Positions 1 to 10,064 of a DNA stretch of 64,000 bases are shown here, piece by piece (position 1 is the first letter of the stretch; the number at the start of each line of letters is the position of its first letter). A program made the position numbers and the translations under genes. This DNA comes from Stenogyne calaminthoides (Eukaryota > Streptophyta > Magnoliopsida > Lamiales > Lamiaceae): assembly GCA_037126765.1 (NCBI GenBank), contig JBBCBC010000009.1, positions 21,536,870-21,600,869 of the forward strand, written 5' to 3'. The notes under the pieces were generated by a model. That model was not told the DNA's origin. It saw nothing but the letters and a program-made list of their open reading frames with translations, and did no database searches.

Positions 1-8
1 GACCAATT

Positions 9-611
9 ATGCCACTTAGTTTCAACGGACGCAAATACACTCTAGTGATCGTGGATGATTTCTCCAACTTCACCTGGGTTGAATTCTTGTATAAGAAGAA
101 TAAAACTAAAACAAAGATACCTGAGCTGCTCAAGAGATTACAGAACGAGAAAGGTGTCAGTATTGTGAAGATCAGATCATATAAGGGAACAAAATTCTTG
201 AATTCTTTCATATCTGATTTTTTCAAAGAGTTTGGGATACAACATGAGACATCAGACGCACGAATGCCTCAACGGAATGGTGTAGTAGAAAGAAGGAACA
301 GAACACTCAAAGAAGTTGCTCGTACAATGTTGGCTGAACATGCAACTCCGAACTGTTTCTGGGCAGAAGCAATCAACACTGCATGTCACACTCAGAACAA
401 ATCTTCTCTGACTAAGATTCACTTTAAAACACCCTATGAACTATGGAAGGGCAAAAAACCTCGTGTCTCTTACTTCCATGTTTTTGGGTGCAAGTGTTTC
501 ATTCACAACAATGGGAAGAGTCAGTTGAAAAACTTTGAAGTTAAGTCAGATGAGGGTATATTCTTAGGATTTTCCTCAACCAGCAAGGCTTTCAGAGTAT
601 TCAATGGGTGA
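9..611 (+). pseudogene. Ty1/copia integrase core fragment (copy D1), catalytic Asp lost
   Basis: Integrase core of a copia polyprotein; in an active element it inserts the cDNA into host DNA. The window opens inside the gene, so the Met is internal and not a real start. Residues 12-19 read LVIVDDFS (first catalytic Asp), residues 55-63 read IRSYKGTKF where the family has IRSDKGTEF, and the NGVVERRNRTLKE stretch holds the catalytic Glu. Tyr58 therefore replaces the second catalytic Asp (codon TAT at 180-182). The C-terminal FHVFGCKCFIHNNGK block is intact. The frame closes at a TGA (609-611). The DNA repeats at 63039-63648. Dead integrase; identity is certain, the D-to-Y change rests on the given bases. 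Confidence 0.93.
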
Positions 612-915
612 ACTCTAGTTGTGATAGAAACACCTCATGTGGTCTTCGATGAGTCAACATCTGATCAGGAGAAATCTGCTTGAAAATGAGCCGTACCAGA
701 ACAAGATGTACCTGATGCTCATAAAATGGATCAGTTAAGCATCAAAGAAAAGGAATCAGATCACGTTATAGTGTATGTTCCTAACTTTGATCTTGACGAT
801 TCACCAGGTCAGTCAGACCCTAAGGTACGTACAACTGTCGTGAAGAAGCTGGTACAGCTGAGACAATAACAACTGAACCATCCAGTTCAGGGGGAACACC
901 TGATGTTCCTGAAGC
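612..915 (+). pseudogene. Copia INT-RT linker with stops, deleted into RT
   Basis: Continuation of the same element. Read through the stop, it gives TLVVIETPHVVFDESTSDQ and then an acidic, Ser/Asp-rich linker (PDAHKMDQLSIKEKESD), matching the open linker at 45737-46180 on the minus strand. A TGA near 682 and further stops and frameshifts near 840-870 break it. At 900-915 the linker joins directly to an Ala-Leu-Tyr block of RT, skipping the first half of the RT domain, as in the copy at 63939-63965. A degenerate, non-coding remnant. Confidence 0.85.
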
Positions 916-1498
916 AAGCTTTGTACGTTGATGACATACTTATTACTAGTGATAATGCTTAGATGGTCAATGATCTGATATATGTGCTTCATTCTTCTTT
1001 CTCTCTCAAGCATCTTGGGAGATTAACTATTTTCTGGGGATCGAGGCAAAGGTTTCCCCATCCCATATTGTTCTTAGCCAATCCAAATATATACGAGATC
1101 TTCTCCTCAGAACTAATCTTGATCAAGCTAAGCCATGTCCAACTCCTTCCTATGCCAGTTTGAAACTCTCTCAAAGAGATAGTCCTCTCTTTGATCAACC
1201 CTCTCTATATAGGAGTGTTGTGGGTGCACTACAATATCTTAATCTTACTCGACCTGATATTTCCTATAGTGTGAACAAGTTATCTCAGTTTCTCACTTAT
1301 CCAACAAAAAACCATTGGACGGCTTGCAAACGGGTTCAGTGGTATCTCAAAGGTACATCTGCTTTTGGTATTTCTTTTTCTCCTTTCACTGACTTTTGTT
1401 TGCAAGGTTATGCAGATGCTGATTTTGCAGCGTCCATAGATGGTAGGTGTAGTACAACAGGATATTGTGTTACTTTGGGAGGCAATCTTCTTGCCTAG
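916..1498 (+). pseudogene. Copia RT / RNase H fragment of a second lineage
   Basis: Positions 922-957 encode YVDDILITSDNA, the RT active-site block, followed by a stop. After frameshifts comes the RT connection block, then an open stretch 1160-1498 with LYRSVVGALQYLNLTRPDIS, a YADADFA block (RNase H Asp) and STTGYCVTLGGN. The wording (NKLSQFL, STTGYC) differs from the CARFQ..STSGTCQFLG type used by the SIRE-like elements elsewhere in the window, so this is a different copia lineage joined to copy D1 near 915. It ends at a TAG at 1496-1498, before the last RNase H motifs. Confidence 0.85.
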
Positions 1499-1686
1499 TG
1501 TTCTTGAAAAGTTACGAGTAAATAAAATCTTAAGAACCAATTTTAACATCCTTGTTAAACTTATGAATAATTTACTAAAAACAAGAGTAATTATGACGAC
1601 AATATGGAAATATTGTGTTAGGTGAAGTGCTTCTCAAAACCAAACTCGGACGATCTTCCACCCCGCATGAAGATAACAAATCGATT

Positions 1687-2076
1687 TCAAGTTTGTAATT
1701 TTTCTAAAAATTTGACAAGGTGGTTGGAAATTGAATTGTCTGGTGTAGATGCATACTGGTGTGGTGGCTGATTTGCCTGAGTTGAGGTGGTTGGATGCGA
1801 CATCAGCGGTGGTGTGTCATATGGAGTGGTGCTGAATCTTTGTGGTGTCCAGTGTGACATTGGGATTGTGTCATCCTCATCTAACTCTTTGAATGACGCA
1901 TAAAAAATAGGGTCTGGTGCATGAAAGCTGGCTGAATTACGATGATCGGCTATTGGTCGTTAGTTTTGACAGCAGCGTCCCGCGACGGCTGCAAATAATT
2001 TTGTTTGTTGGGCAATAGTTGCATTATGTTGCCGCATCTTCTCCTGATGGTTAAGGCATCAATTGATGGTTGAAGG
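1687..2076 (-). pseudogene. Unrecognised ORF remnant, Pro/Thr/Gln-rich C-terminus
   Basis: On the minus strand one frame runs about 130 codons from near 2076 to a TGA at 1687-1689, with a single internal stop (TAA after CCQN). The first part reads MRQHNATIAQQTKLFAAV; the second holds SFKELDEDDTIPMS, then a low-complexity stretch rich in Pro, Thr, Ser and Gln, and ends NHLVKFLEKLQT. This looks like real coding sequence, because composition stays protein-like across the stop. I do not recognise the family. A TRIM is inserted just upstream at 2099, which cuts the reading frame off from whatever lay before. Could be a transposase-associated or host-gene tail; no function assigned. Confidence 0.4.
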
Positions 2077-2098
2077 CGAGGCGACATTGGACAAGAGC

Positions 2099-2465
2099 TG
2101 TAGGATCAAGCGCTTGCCACTAGACTAAAAGCCCGGACTTATAGTGACCTTAAAGGCAGGAGACTGCCAAGATTTCTCCCAACAACCCCCCCTAGCAGTA
2201 GCATGACTTTCGCCAAACATACCACTATTTGCGTCATGGGGGACTCGAACCCGTGACCTGTGCTCTGATACCAATTGTAGGATCAAGCGCTTGCCATTAG
2301 ACTAAAAGCCCGGATTTGTAGTGAGGTGCTACTTTAATTCCCTTAACCAATATCTAGCTGCAGGCGCCACGGGCGGCACATAATTATGCTTTTAATCGAG
2401 CGAACGAGGGGTCTTAGGCTATAATTGACCTTAAAGATAGGAGACTGCTAGGATTTCTCCCAACA
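2099..2465 (-). mobile_element. TRIM (miniature LTR retrotransposon), complete with TSD
   Basis: Two direct repeats begin TGTAGGATCAAGCGCTTGCC and end TCTCCCAACA: 2099-2184 (86 bp) and 2276-2465 (190 bp). Between them lie 91 bp with a primer-binding site next to the right repeat and a run of seven C (a purine tract on the minus strand) next to the left one. Host repeats AGAGC flank it at 2094-2098 and 2466-2470. It has no coding capacity and would depend on enzymes in trans. The left LTR lacks about 100 bp from its middle, from the GTGCTACTTTAAT block to the GGCTATAATT block, which is odd because both LTRs are copied from one template at insertion; the deletion should be later. Confidence 0.92.
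2262..2273 (-). other. TRIM primer-binding site (tRNA-iMet)
   Basis: Minus strand reads TGGTATCAGAGC, 12 bases complementary to the 3' end of plant initiator tRNA-Met. Two bases separate it from the LTR start at 2276, the usual spacing. It sets the element's strand as minus. Confidence 0.92.
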
Positions 2466-2554
2466 AGAGCATTGCCAAGACTCTAGATACTAACTGATGC
2501 AAGGAGAAATTATGACGATAATAAGAGAAAAGACAATTCTTAGTGTAAATGGTT

Positions 2555-2787
2555 TTACAACTGGACTATAAGTGTGAAAGTAATCGACCCTGCATTCTGT
2601 TGAAAACCCCGAGCTATGAGTCGGGCTTTATATCTATAAACAGTACCATCTGCATTGTACTTCACTCGAAAGATCCATTTGGTAGAAATTAGGTTCATAT
2701 CTAATGTCCAAGGCACTAATTCCCAAGTCTCATTATCTTGTAGAGCATCATACTCTTGAATAGAGAGTCGGTCAACAGTAAGTTAAC
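2555..2787 (-). pseudogene. Copia RT N-terminal fragment
   Basis: On the minus strand about 75 codons stay open and read EYDALQDNETWELVPW, then STKWIFRVKYNADGTV and YKARLIARGFQQNAG. These are the first conserved blocks of the copia reverse transcriptase; catalytic blocks are absent. It closes at a TAA (2555-2557). It faces opposite to the copia fragments at 1-1498, so it comes from another insertion, truncated at both ends. Confidence 0.88.
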
Positions 2788-2829
2788 CCAACCAATTGTC
2801 GGTCCAAAACTTGACCTTCGAGTTACAGT

Positions 2830-4700
2830 CAATCAACTAGTACGAGCCCTCGTGGATTCTCTGACCATGAGCATGAAGAGCTGACCGGATCGAGGAGCGA
2901 CGGTGTACACCCCGGGGCTGACCGTCAGTCATGAAGTATCTCTCCCTAAGTAGACGAGTCTGATCATCAGAGAAAGTAATAATGTCCAATAAACGAAGCA
3001 TTTGCAAGACGAATGGAACGGATGCCCAGTCCCCCTTCAGCAGTCGGAGCACAACAGCGGATCCAATCCACATCAAGGGAGACCCTCTTCGTCATATCTC
3101 CCTTCCAAAGAAAGCAACGAATGGCCACCTCAATTTTCCTCAAGAGTTCCCCAAGCCATTTGTACATAATCATAGTATGAACCAACGAGCTAGGAATAAT
3201 GTTATTAATCAAACAACGTCTACCAGCCAGGGAGAGAGAGGAATCCTTCCATCTGGAGAACTTCTGAATCACAGAGTCTGCGATAGCCGCCAGGTGACTG
3301 ACCTTAGGAGAGCCTTTAAAAATCGGAACCCCAAGATAAGTGAAGAGCAGTGGACCAATAGTGATAGCAGTACAAAGTCTGATGTAACCTTTCATGCCAG
3401 TTGGTACCTTATCACCATAAAAAACCTGAGACTTTGGTGGGCTAAACATCTGACCAGAAATGCTACCGTAGTCAAGTAGTAACTACTTAATATGCCTACC
3501 ATTCGCCCGAGTGGCCTCTAGAAAAATAAGAATATCGTCAGCATAGAGAAGCTGATGTGGCAAACAACAATGGATAGTCAGACTGGATGAGTCAATGCTA
3601 TGATCAATCCAACGGACGAGCTCCTTTTCAGCGAGGCAGAAGAGGAGCGGAGATAAGGGATCACCCTGACAGACCCCACAAGAGCACGAGAAGTAACCAT
3701 GAGGAGTGTCGTTGATGAGGATTGAAAGGTGGGCAGAACGAATAATACCCTAGACCATCTCAATGAAACGGTCTGAGAAATGCATACACCGAAGAATATA
3801 AGCGAGGAACCTCCAAGAAATAGTGTCAAAAGCCTTGGTGATGTCGATCTTCAGGTCCATGTTACCCCTCGTACCAATGTCCAGGTTATTAACAACCTCC
3901 AAAGCGAGGGCAACACACGTATAGATCCTTCTGCCTGGAATGAAACCAAATTGAGATTGAGAAAGGACGTCCCCGATAAAGCTCCCAAATCTCGTAGCCA
4001 CGACCTTAGTATAAACCTTGTAGATAAAGTTTCCCATAACAATAGGACGGTAATCCATGACCCGAATAGAGGCCGCAACCTTCGGGATGAGAGTCACGAA
4101 AAAGGAGTTCATATCTCTGGGCAAGTCTATGGACGTAAAGAGATGAGTAAAGGTTCTAAAAACATCCTCAGAAATCACCTCCCAACATTTCTGAAAGAAT
4201 AAGCCCCCAAGGCCATCAGGACCCGGCAAGCTAGAGGGGTCTAGATCGAAGACAGCATCCCTAAATTCCTCCGCCGAGGGACAGTAAGCAAAGCATTCTG
4301 CTGATCCGAGACGTGACTCCAATCAAAACTGTCCAACACAGAGTAATCGTGTCTAAGAGAAGTGTCCTCCGTGAACAGCTTTTCATAGAAATCCACAACA
4401 TGCTGACCAATTTCCGAAGCAACAATGACGAAAGTATCTCCAACCTGGACAGTAAAGATAGAAGCCCGAGACTTGCTAGCACTATGAAGTCTGTGGAAGA
4501 AAGCGGAGTTCCTATCACCATCCTGCAACCACTGCAGGAGGTTCTTCTGAGAGAGGAAGGACTGACGGTGGGCCAAGAGCTCATTCACTTTCACGATCTG
4601 GGACATTTCCAGCTCTAAACGTTCCTCATTATCACCATTATCAATAATAACCCGTTGAATCTCATCCAACTCTGTAGTAGCCTACTAGATCTCATCGAAC
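2830..4700 (-). pseudogene. L1-type LINE ORF2: reverse transcriptase and C-terminus
   Basis: Minus-strand pieces read in order: 4669-4241 (linker; LQWLQDGDRNSAFFHR block), 4322-3750 (RT start; LPGPDGLGGLFFQKCW, VTLIPKV, QFGFIPGRRI, KIDITKAFDTISW), about 3750-3480 (CQGDPLSPLLF, then YADD at 3534-3545), 3449-2967 (post-RT; LGVPIFKG, LAGRRCLINNIIPSS, IRCFLWKGD) and 3076-2837 (C-terminal tail). This is the plant L1 order and would drive target-primed reverse transcription. Breaks: a stop after FIEMV near 3750, a frameshift near 4260 and a stop near 3478. A poly-A tail and target duplication are not visible, so the 3' end at about 2830 is approximate. Confidence 0.93.
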
Positions 4701-4816
4701 ACATTCCGAAAAACCACTTGATTCCAGTTCCGGAGCCAAAATTTAAGCCGCCGCTTCTTCGAAAAGCAGACAGTGGACCGGGTCACTCGGGGCATGTTGA
4801 CCCCAAACCTCATGGA

Positions 4817-5378
4817 CTAGATGGAAGAAATTATCATGTAGAGTCCACATATCCTAAAATCTGAAGGGCCGAGGAGACGGGGGCTGGCCCAAAGTAGTTT
4901 GCAGGCGGAGAGGGTGATGGTCCGAACAAACCATAGGCAGCACAAGAAGCTCAACATCCACCCAAAGCTGAAGGAAGCCCTGAGAGGCAAGGGCACTGTC
5001 AATTCTCGCGGCAGTAAAACTCCCGTTCTGTCGAGTGGACCAGGTGAACCGACTGCCAACAACATCAATGTCATAGAGGTCCTTGGCCGAGATAAAGTCC
5101 CTAAATTCCTCAGAAGGGGCAGATTGAGTCTAGACACCTGAAGATCTCTCATGAGCGCCCAGAACAACATTGAAATCGCCCATAATACATATAACAACAT
5201 CTGTAATGTTTAAAAGATCCAACCAAAGAGTATGATGCGGACTGCCCTGATTCTTAGCATGAACAAAAACCAAAACCGAATCACCAGTACGAATAGCGAT
5301 AAACTGATCAGACATACAAATGACAACAGCGGAGGAAGCCAGATGAGGACGACAGAGGACCCAAATGTTGGGTCTCAT
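4817..5378 (-). pseudogene. LINE apurinic-like endonuclease fragment, 5'-truncated
   Basis: Minus strand, upstream of the LINE RT. 5378-5130 contains FVHAKNQGSPHHTLWLDL and the IMGDFNVVLGAHERSS block, a signature of the exonuclease-endonuclease-phosphatase fold used by L1 elements to nick the target. The rest is spread over shifted frames to 4817. The N-terminal half of the domain (catalytic Asn and Glu blocks) is missing because the gypsy LTR starts at 5395, which either interrupted the LINE or abuts a 5' truncation. Confidence 0.85.
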
Positions 5379-5394
5379 GTCAGTGCGGTGATTC

Positions 5395-7743
5395 TGTAAC
5401 GCCCCATTTCCAGAATGAAGCCCTTTGCGACTTAAACACTCTAGATCCGGTTTGCCACATTAGTGAACGTAAAATCTGAGCCTATTTTTTTTTAAAAATA
5501 AAACAATAAAGCTTACACTAACATTTTGCAGCGGAAAGTAATGTAAGATTGAAAATCGGTAGGATTAAAGTGCGGAGAGTCGTTTAATACATACATCGAG
5601 AAATAAGGTAGAATTATAAATTTGACAATCGTTTAAAGATACATGAACAACTTAACCCTCGTAAAGTAGTTTAACATTTTCGAAAGATAAAATAACTTAG
5701 TTTTAAAGATTCATCACATAATTAACAGTAACAACTTCATAAATATGGGAAACTCCGTGTCTACAGCAAACTCTGGCCCTTATCGATCATAACCTAAAAA
5801 TATAAAACTGTAGGGGTGTGAGATAAAAATCTCGGTGGAATGACCTGTACACTGTTACACAGATTAGCAGTATCCTAGTATCAATTTTACCATATACATA
5901 TACATATCATATGCACGAGTTGTTCATGCCCATATGTATTCATGACGACTATTATGTCGTAGGTATACACGAGTTTCTCATGCCCATACCCTTAGGTATG
6001 CAAGAGTTTCTGATGCCCATAACATATTCATGTCGACTATTATGTCGTAGGTACGCACGAGTTTCTGATGCCCATACCCTTAGGTAAGCACGAGTTTCTG
6101 ATGCCCATACCATATTCATGTCGACACAGTGGTCGTAGTATCATAGCGTCTTACTAATACCGCGTATTCATGGGACCCGGAGGTCATTAATTTCGTAAAA
6201 GTTTACATAAAGATAACCATAGAATACACTAACAGTCCATGTAACATTAACAACTGCAATACAGATAGTGCCACCCACCTTTTGAACTTTTAAAGTAAAG
6301 TTAAACTCTTGAAAAAAAATGCAAGATGAGAGCGAAACGTGGACGTCCGAGTTCTGACCACACTTCACCTAGCACAGTTTCATAGTTTAATCTTATTCAG
6401 AAATTATTAAGTTTTATCGAAGATTTATTCGTGAGTTTAACGGGGACGTTAAGCTCAATTCCTTAGGGTTTTCACATTCAAAACATACACATAAGCATAT
6501 CATTCACATGTAACCACATAAATATAGGGAGTTGACTTCTAAGGATTTGATTGAATAAACATTTCCATTTACAGAACGGTTTTTTGTAAAAAATCTTTTA
6601 AAAATACTTTGACTTCTCATAAAAATCCAAAAAATTACATGTAGGTACTTATTGGCATATAGAACATGTTCAAACAGGCTGCTTAACTTGGAAAATTTTA
6701 ATAAAATACTTTGGCTCTTAAATAAATTTTCTAAAAATTACAGTAGCTACCTAACATCATATAGAATAAATTTTTATCAAATTCCAACCAATATCTTAGC
6801 CTAAAGTATAAGATATCAAGCCTTGAATCCAGAACAGGGGACTGAAAATGCAGTTTCATAGCACACACTTCAAAAATCCAAATAAAATATCAAAACATCG
6901 AAATAAAATGCAACCTTTTCAAGATATGATATTTATCAAGTATAGAATCTATCAAAAATAAGTCTCATGTAAAAACATTCTCCCAAAGTCTTTTCCTCTT
7001 CGTTTTCCCGAAACATAACACAAACCGACCAGTTTTCTTGAAATATTTTTAACTAATAAACCATACATCCAAAAATTACTAAATTGTATAATGTGATAGA
7101 AGACGTCAATTAGAACATCTCATAAAAATTTCAGAATTTTATAACTAGCAGATAATTAAATAAAAATTGTACAAGCTTACTAATTTTCTTACCTTGATTG
7201 AGCTTTTGGATTTCAATCACCTTGAATCCTTAGTGAAAGCTTGTTAGAAGTGTAAAAATGGAGTTTAAGATTGTGGGAAATAGTGAGGGGAGGGGGGGCA
7301 AAGGAAGAGGAAAAAGAAGAAGATGATAAACTTGGTAAATAAATAAATAAATAGATATTTGTAACTAAGCCCCTAATCCTATCATTATCCCCTGTGCCAA
7401 AAACATATAATATTAAGAGTGTAAGAGGTAAATTTTGATTTTTTCCCAAATCACACATACTAATAAAGAACAATTATAAACATAGTTTGACTATCATTTG
7501 GTAACCCGATTTAATTTTGACGATACAGGATTTTCGTCATCGGATTTTGATTTTGAGAAATATTTTACTAATCAAACCTTTGAACTTATTTATTTCCATA
7601 TAGTGCTAGGAGTGCTTCAGGCTCCGATTGCTCGTTTCGTCCTCCTGAAAATAAAATTCTTGAAACAAAATTCAACTCATTAGGGAGAAAATTAACATTT
7701 AAACTTCCATTAAAACCTTGTATTTTTTGTTCGGGGTATTACA
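5395..7743 (-). repeat. Gypsy 3' LTR, 2349 bp
   Basis: Begins TGTAACGCCCC and ends GGGGTATTACA, a matched inverted terminus typical of Tekay-type LTRs. It is AT-rich with no gene inside. It contains a tandem block at 5905-6150. Both ends are sharp: LINE sequence stops at 5394, and the purine tract and pol start after 7743. Confidence 0.88.
5905..6150. repeat. Tandem repeats inside the gypsy LTR
   Basis: The phrases CACGAGTTTCTGATGCCCATA, ATTCATGTCGACTATTATGTCG and CCCTTAGGTA alternate four to five times. The basic unit is about 35-50 bp, in a higher-order period near 95 bp. Units differ by a few substitutions. Possibly an LTR enhancer array, inferred only from position. Confidence 0.8.
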
Positions 7744-7778
7744 TCCTCACCCACTTAAAAGAATTTCATCCCCGAAAT

Positions 7779-8906
7779 TCACTTTCTCATTCCTGTTAAG
7801 GCATTGGGGTACTTTGCTAGGATTTTGTCTTCCCTTTCCCATGTAGCTTCCTCTTTTCCATGCCTACTCCACTGAATTAAAACCAAAGGTATCTCTCGAT
7901 TTCTTAAGATATGGATTTTTCTTCCTAATATGGTCGTTGATATTTCCTCGTAAGTTAGATCTCGTCCTAACTCTAAATCCTCAAAACTGACGACATGATC
8001 CTGATCATCTATGTATTTTCTGACTGTAGAAACATGGAACACATTGTGCACTTGAGATAACTCAGGCGGTAAAGCCAAACGGTAAGCAACATCTCCCACT
8101 TTGTCTAGATTATCAAATGGTCCCACATATCGAGGTTCCAATTTTCCTCTTTTCCCAAATCGAAACAAACCCTTCATCGTTGCAACTCTAAGAAACACTT
8201 TCTCTTCAACTTCAAAATATAGATCCTTCCTCCGAGTATCGGCATACGATTTCTGACGATCTTGTGCTGTCTTGATTCTCTCTCTGACTCTCGAAATGAC
8301 TTTTAATGATTTCTCCACAAGTTCGGGTCCTAAAATTTTACGAACTCCAACTTCATCCCAACAAATTGGCGACCTGCAATTCTTCCCGTAGAGTGCTTCA
8401 AACGGTGACATTTGTATTGTGGCTGGGTAACTATTGTTGTAAGCAAATTCCACTAATGGAAGGTGAGTTTCCCAACTCCCTTCAAGATCCAAAGCGCAAG
8501 CCCTCAACATATCTTCCAATGTCTGTATAGTTCTCTCTGACTGTCCGTCAGTCTGTGGATGATATGTAGCGCTGAAGTTCAGTTTAGTTCTCAAAGCTTG
8601 TTGAAGACTCTTCCAAAATTTTGAAGTAAAGCGGGGATCTGTGTCAGAAACAATCGAAATCCGTATCCCGTGCAATCTGACTACTCCCTCCACATACAAC
8701 TGAGCAAGTTTACCCAGAGGGTAAGTCATTTGTATGGGGATGAAATAGACGGTCTTAGTGAGTCTATCCACAATGACCCAGATGGCATCGTAAATTTTAT
8801 TTGTCTTTGGAAAACCTGTGACGAAATCCATAGTGATATTCTCCCGTTTCCATTCCGGTATCTCCAAGGGATGTAACAATCCCGATGATCATCGATGTTC
8901 TGCTTT
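7779..8906 (-). pseudogene. Gypsy integrase with chromodomain-like tail
   Basis: The open 366-codon part (8879-7779) carries the integrase core: ENITMDFVTGFP (first Asp), SIVSDTDPRFTSKFW (second Asp), YHPQTDGQSERTIQTLEDML (Glu), then FEALYGKNCRSP, an RKYI..HVVSFED linker and a C-terminal LIQWSRHGKEEATWERED block, the chromodomain-like tail of Tekay/Del chromoviruses, thought to direct insertion to marked heterochromatin. The natural frame runs further upstream (VKAEHR*SSG) but a TGA near 8888 breaks it, so the Met at 8879 is only a frame opening. D-D-E is intact. Annotated as pseudogene because of that stop and the missing upstream domains. Confidence 0.92.
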
Positions 8907-9252
8907 AACTTTCTTACACGCTAAACACTTCCTTACGAAGTGAGTTATCGATCGTTCATGCCTTTCCACCAAAAGTTCTCTCTCTTAGTTCTCGGTACAT
9001 CTTTGTCTCTCCAGGGTGTACGGTGTAAGGTGAATTGTGTGCCTCTTTTAGAATCTCGTTTCTTAAAGGCTCATTCTTTGGCTCACAAATTCTATCTCCA
9101 AACATCTAGGTCCCATCAGCTTTCAGAATGAAACCTTCAATGGTCCCTTTTCCCATTCTTGCTTGTATTCCTTCGAGAAACTTGTCCTCTTTTTGTGTAT
9201 CCTTGATCTGTTTTCTCAAGGTTGGTTGCACTGTGAGGGTAAAAACCATTGA
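8907..9252 (-). pseudogene. Gypsy RNase H-integrase linker and zinc-binding region
   Basis: 9252-9106 reads in frame as TLTVQPTLRKQIKDTQKEDKF and FILKADGT, the linker before the gypsy integrase zinc finger. 9100-8907 carries the zinc finger in shifted frames. Sequence upstream is cut at 9252/9253 by the copia LTR. Confidence 0.75.
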
Positions 9253-10064
9253 TGTTGGTCCCGGGTTGTTGGGAGATGAATTTAATAAAGAAGTTTTGAT
9301 TAGATCCCAAAAACCCCTAAGTATGACATGTTCAGGATAATATTGATAGTCTGAGTCAGGTTTCATCATAGATTGTTCAGGAAGATATCTGCACAATGTA
9401 TAGTTAGCAGATATAGATCAGGTTAGATCTTGAATTCTTGAAGAACTCAGAAGGTACTGAGTAACTAAAGAATCAATAGAACTGAAGAATCAGTAGAACT
9501 GAATGTTCAAAAAGGTCTTGAAGATCTTGTGAAATGAAGACTCGGATATTACTTTCAAGACTCGAGAAGATTCTTTCAAGACATCAAGACTTAGTAAGTT
9601 CTTTGAAGACACACCGAAGACTCGATGATTCTTGAAGCCTCGATGAAGATCTTGAATACTTCGATTATAACTTTGAATGTTAAGAGGCATTTGAATAATA
9701 TCTATCCCAAGACTACAAACCGAGAAAACGCACATGTTCAGAAAAGTAGATATTGCCCAAAACATTCAAGTGCAGACAAAAGGAACTAAGTCTAAGTGTT
9801 GTTTAAGGTTGTCTCTTTCAGAGAGATTGACCAAAAAGAGCCGTTTTGTTTGTCTACATTCACTGAAGACAAGAACCAATCAAAGGAAGAAAACACTGTA
9901 CTTCACTGACACTGAAAGTGACAGGACCCTGAATTATGTCAGTAGTACTAAGTTCCAGACTGTAAAAATTGGTGATTGGCTACATGACTACATATTTCCT
10001 AAAACATGCAAGGGAGTGTTCAAACCCTAAAAATAGTCATTCATCAAACACCGTAAGAGGAAAC

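Larger units (their letters stand above)
5395..9252 (-). mobile_element. Ty3/gypsy chromovirus (Tekay-like), 3' part
   Basis: A gypsy element on the minus strand with its 3' LTR at 5395-7743, a purine-rich tract (minus strand AAGTGGGTGAGGA) just inside at 7744-7756, and the end of pol up to 9252. There a family A copia LTR begins and the gypsy is not resumed in this window. Its RT, protease, gag and 5' LTR are absent. The element lies against LINE sequence at 5394, suggesting insertion into the LINE. Confidence 0.9.

Noticed and set aside
2221..2260. tRNA-like B-box (GGTTCGAGTCCCCC on the minus strand) suggesting a tRNA gene or SINE
   Set aside because: No A-box or cloverleaf, and it follows the TRIM primer-binding site directly.
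2982..3479. 165-codon plus-strand ORF
   Set aside because: Antisense of the LINE RT C-terminal domain, which has clear protein homology on the minus strand.
5905..6150. Possible CRISPR-like array (regular short repeats)
   Set aside because: No constant spacer length, eukaryotic retroelement LTR context; ordinary tandem repeats.
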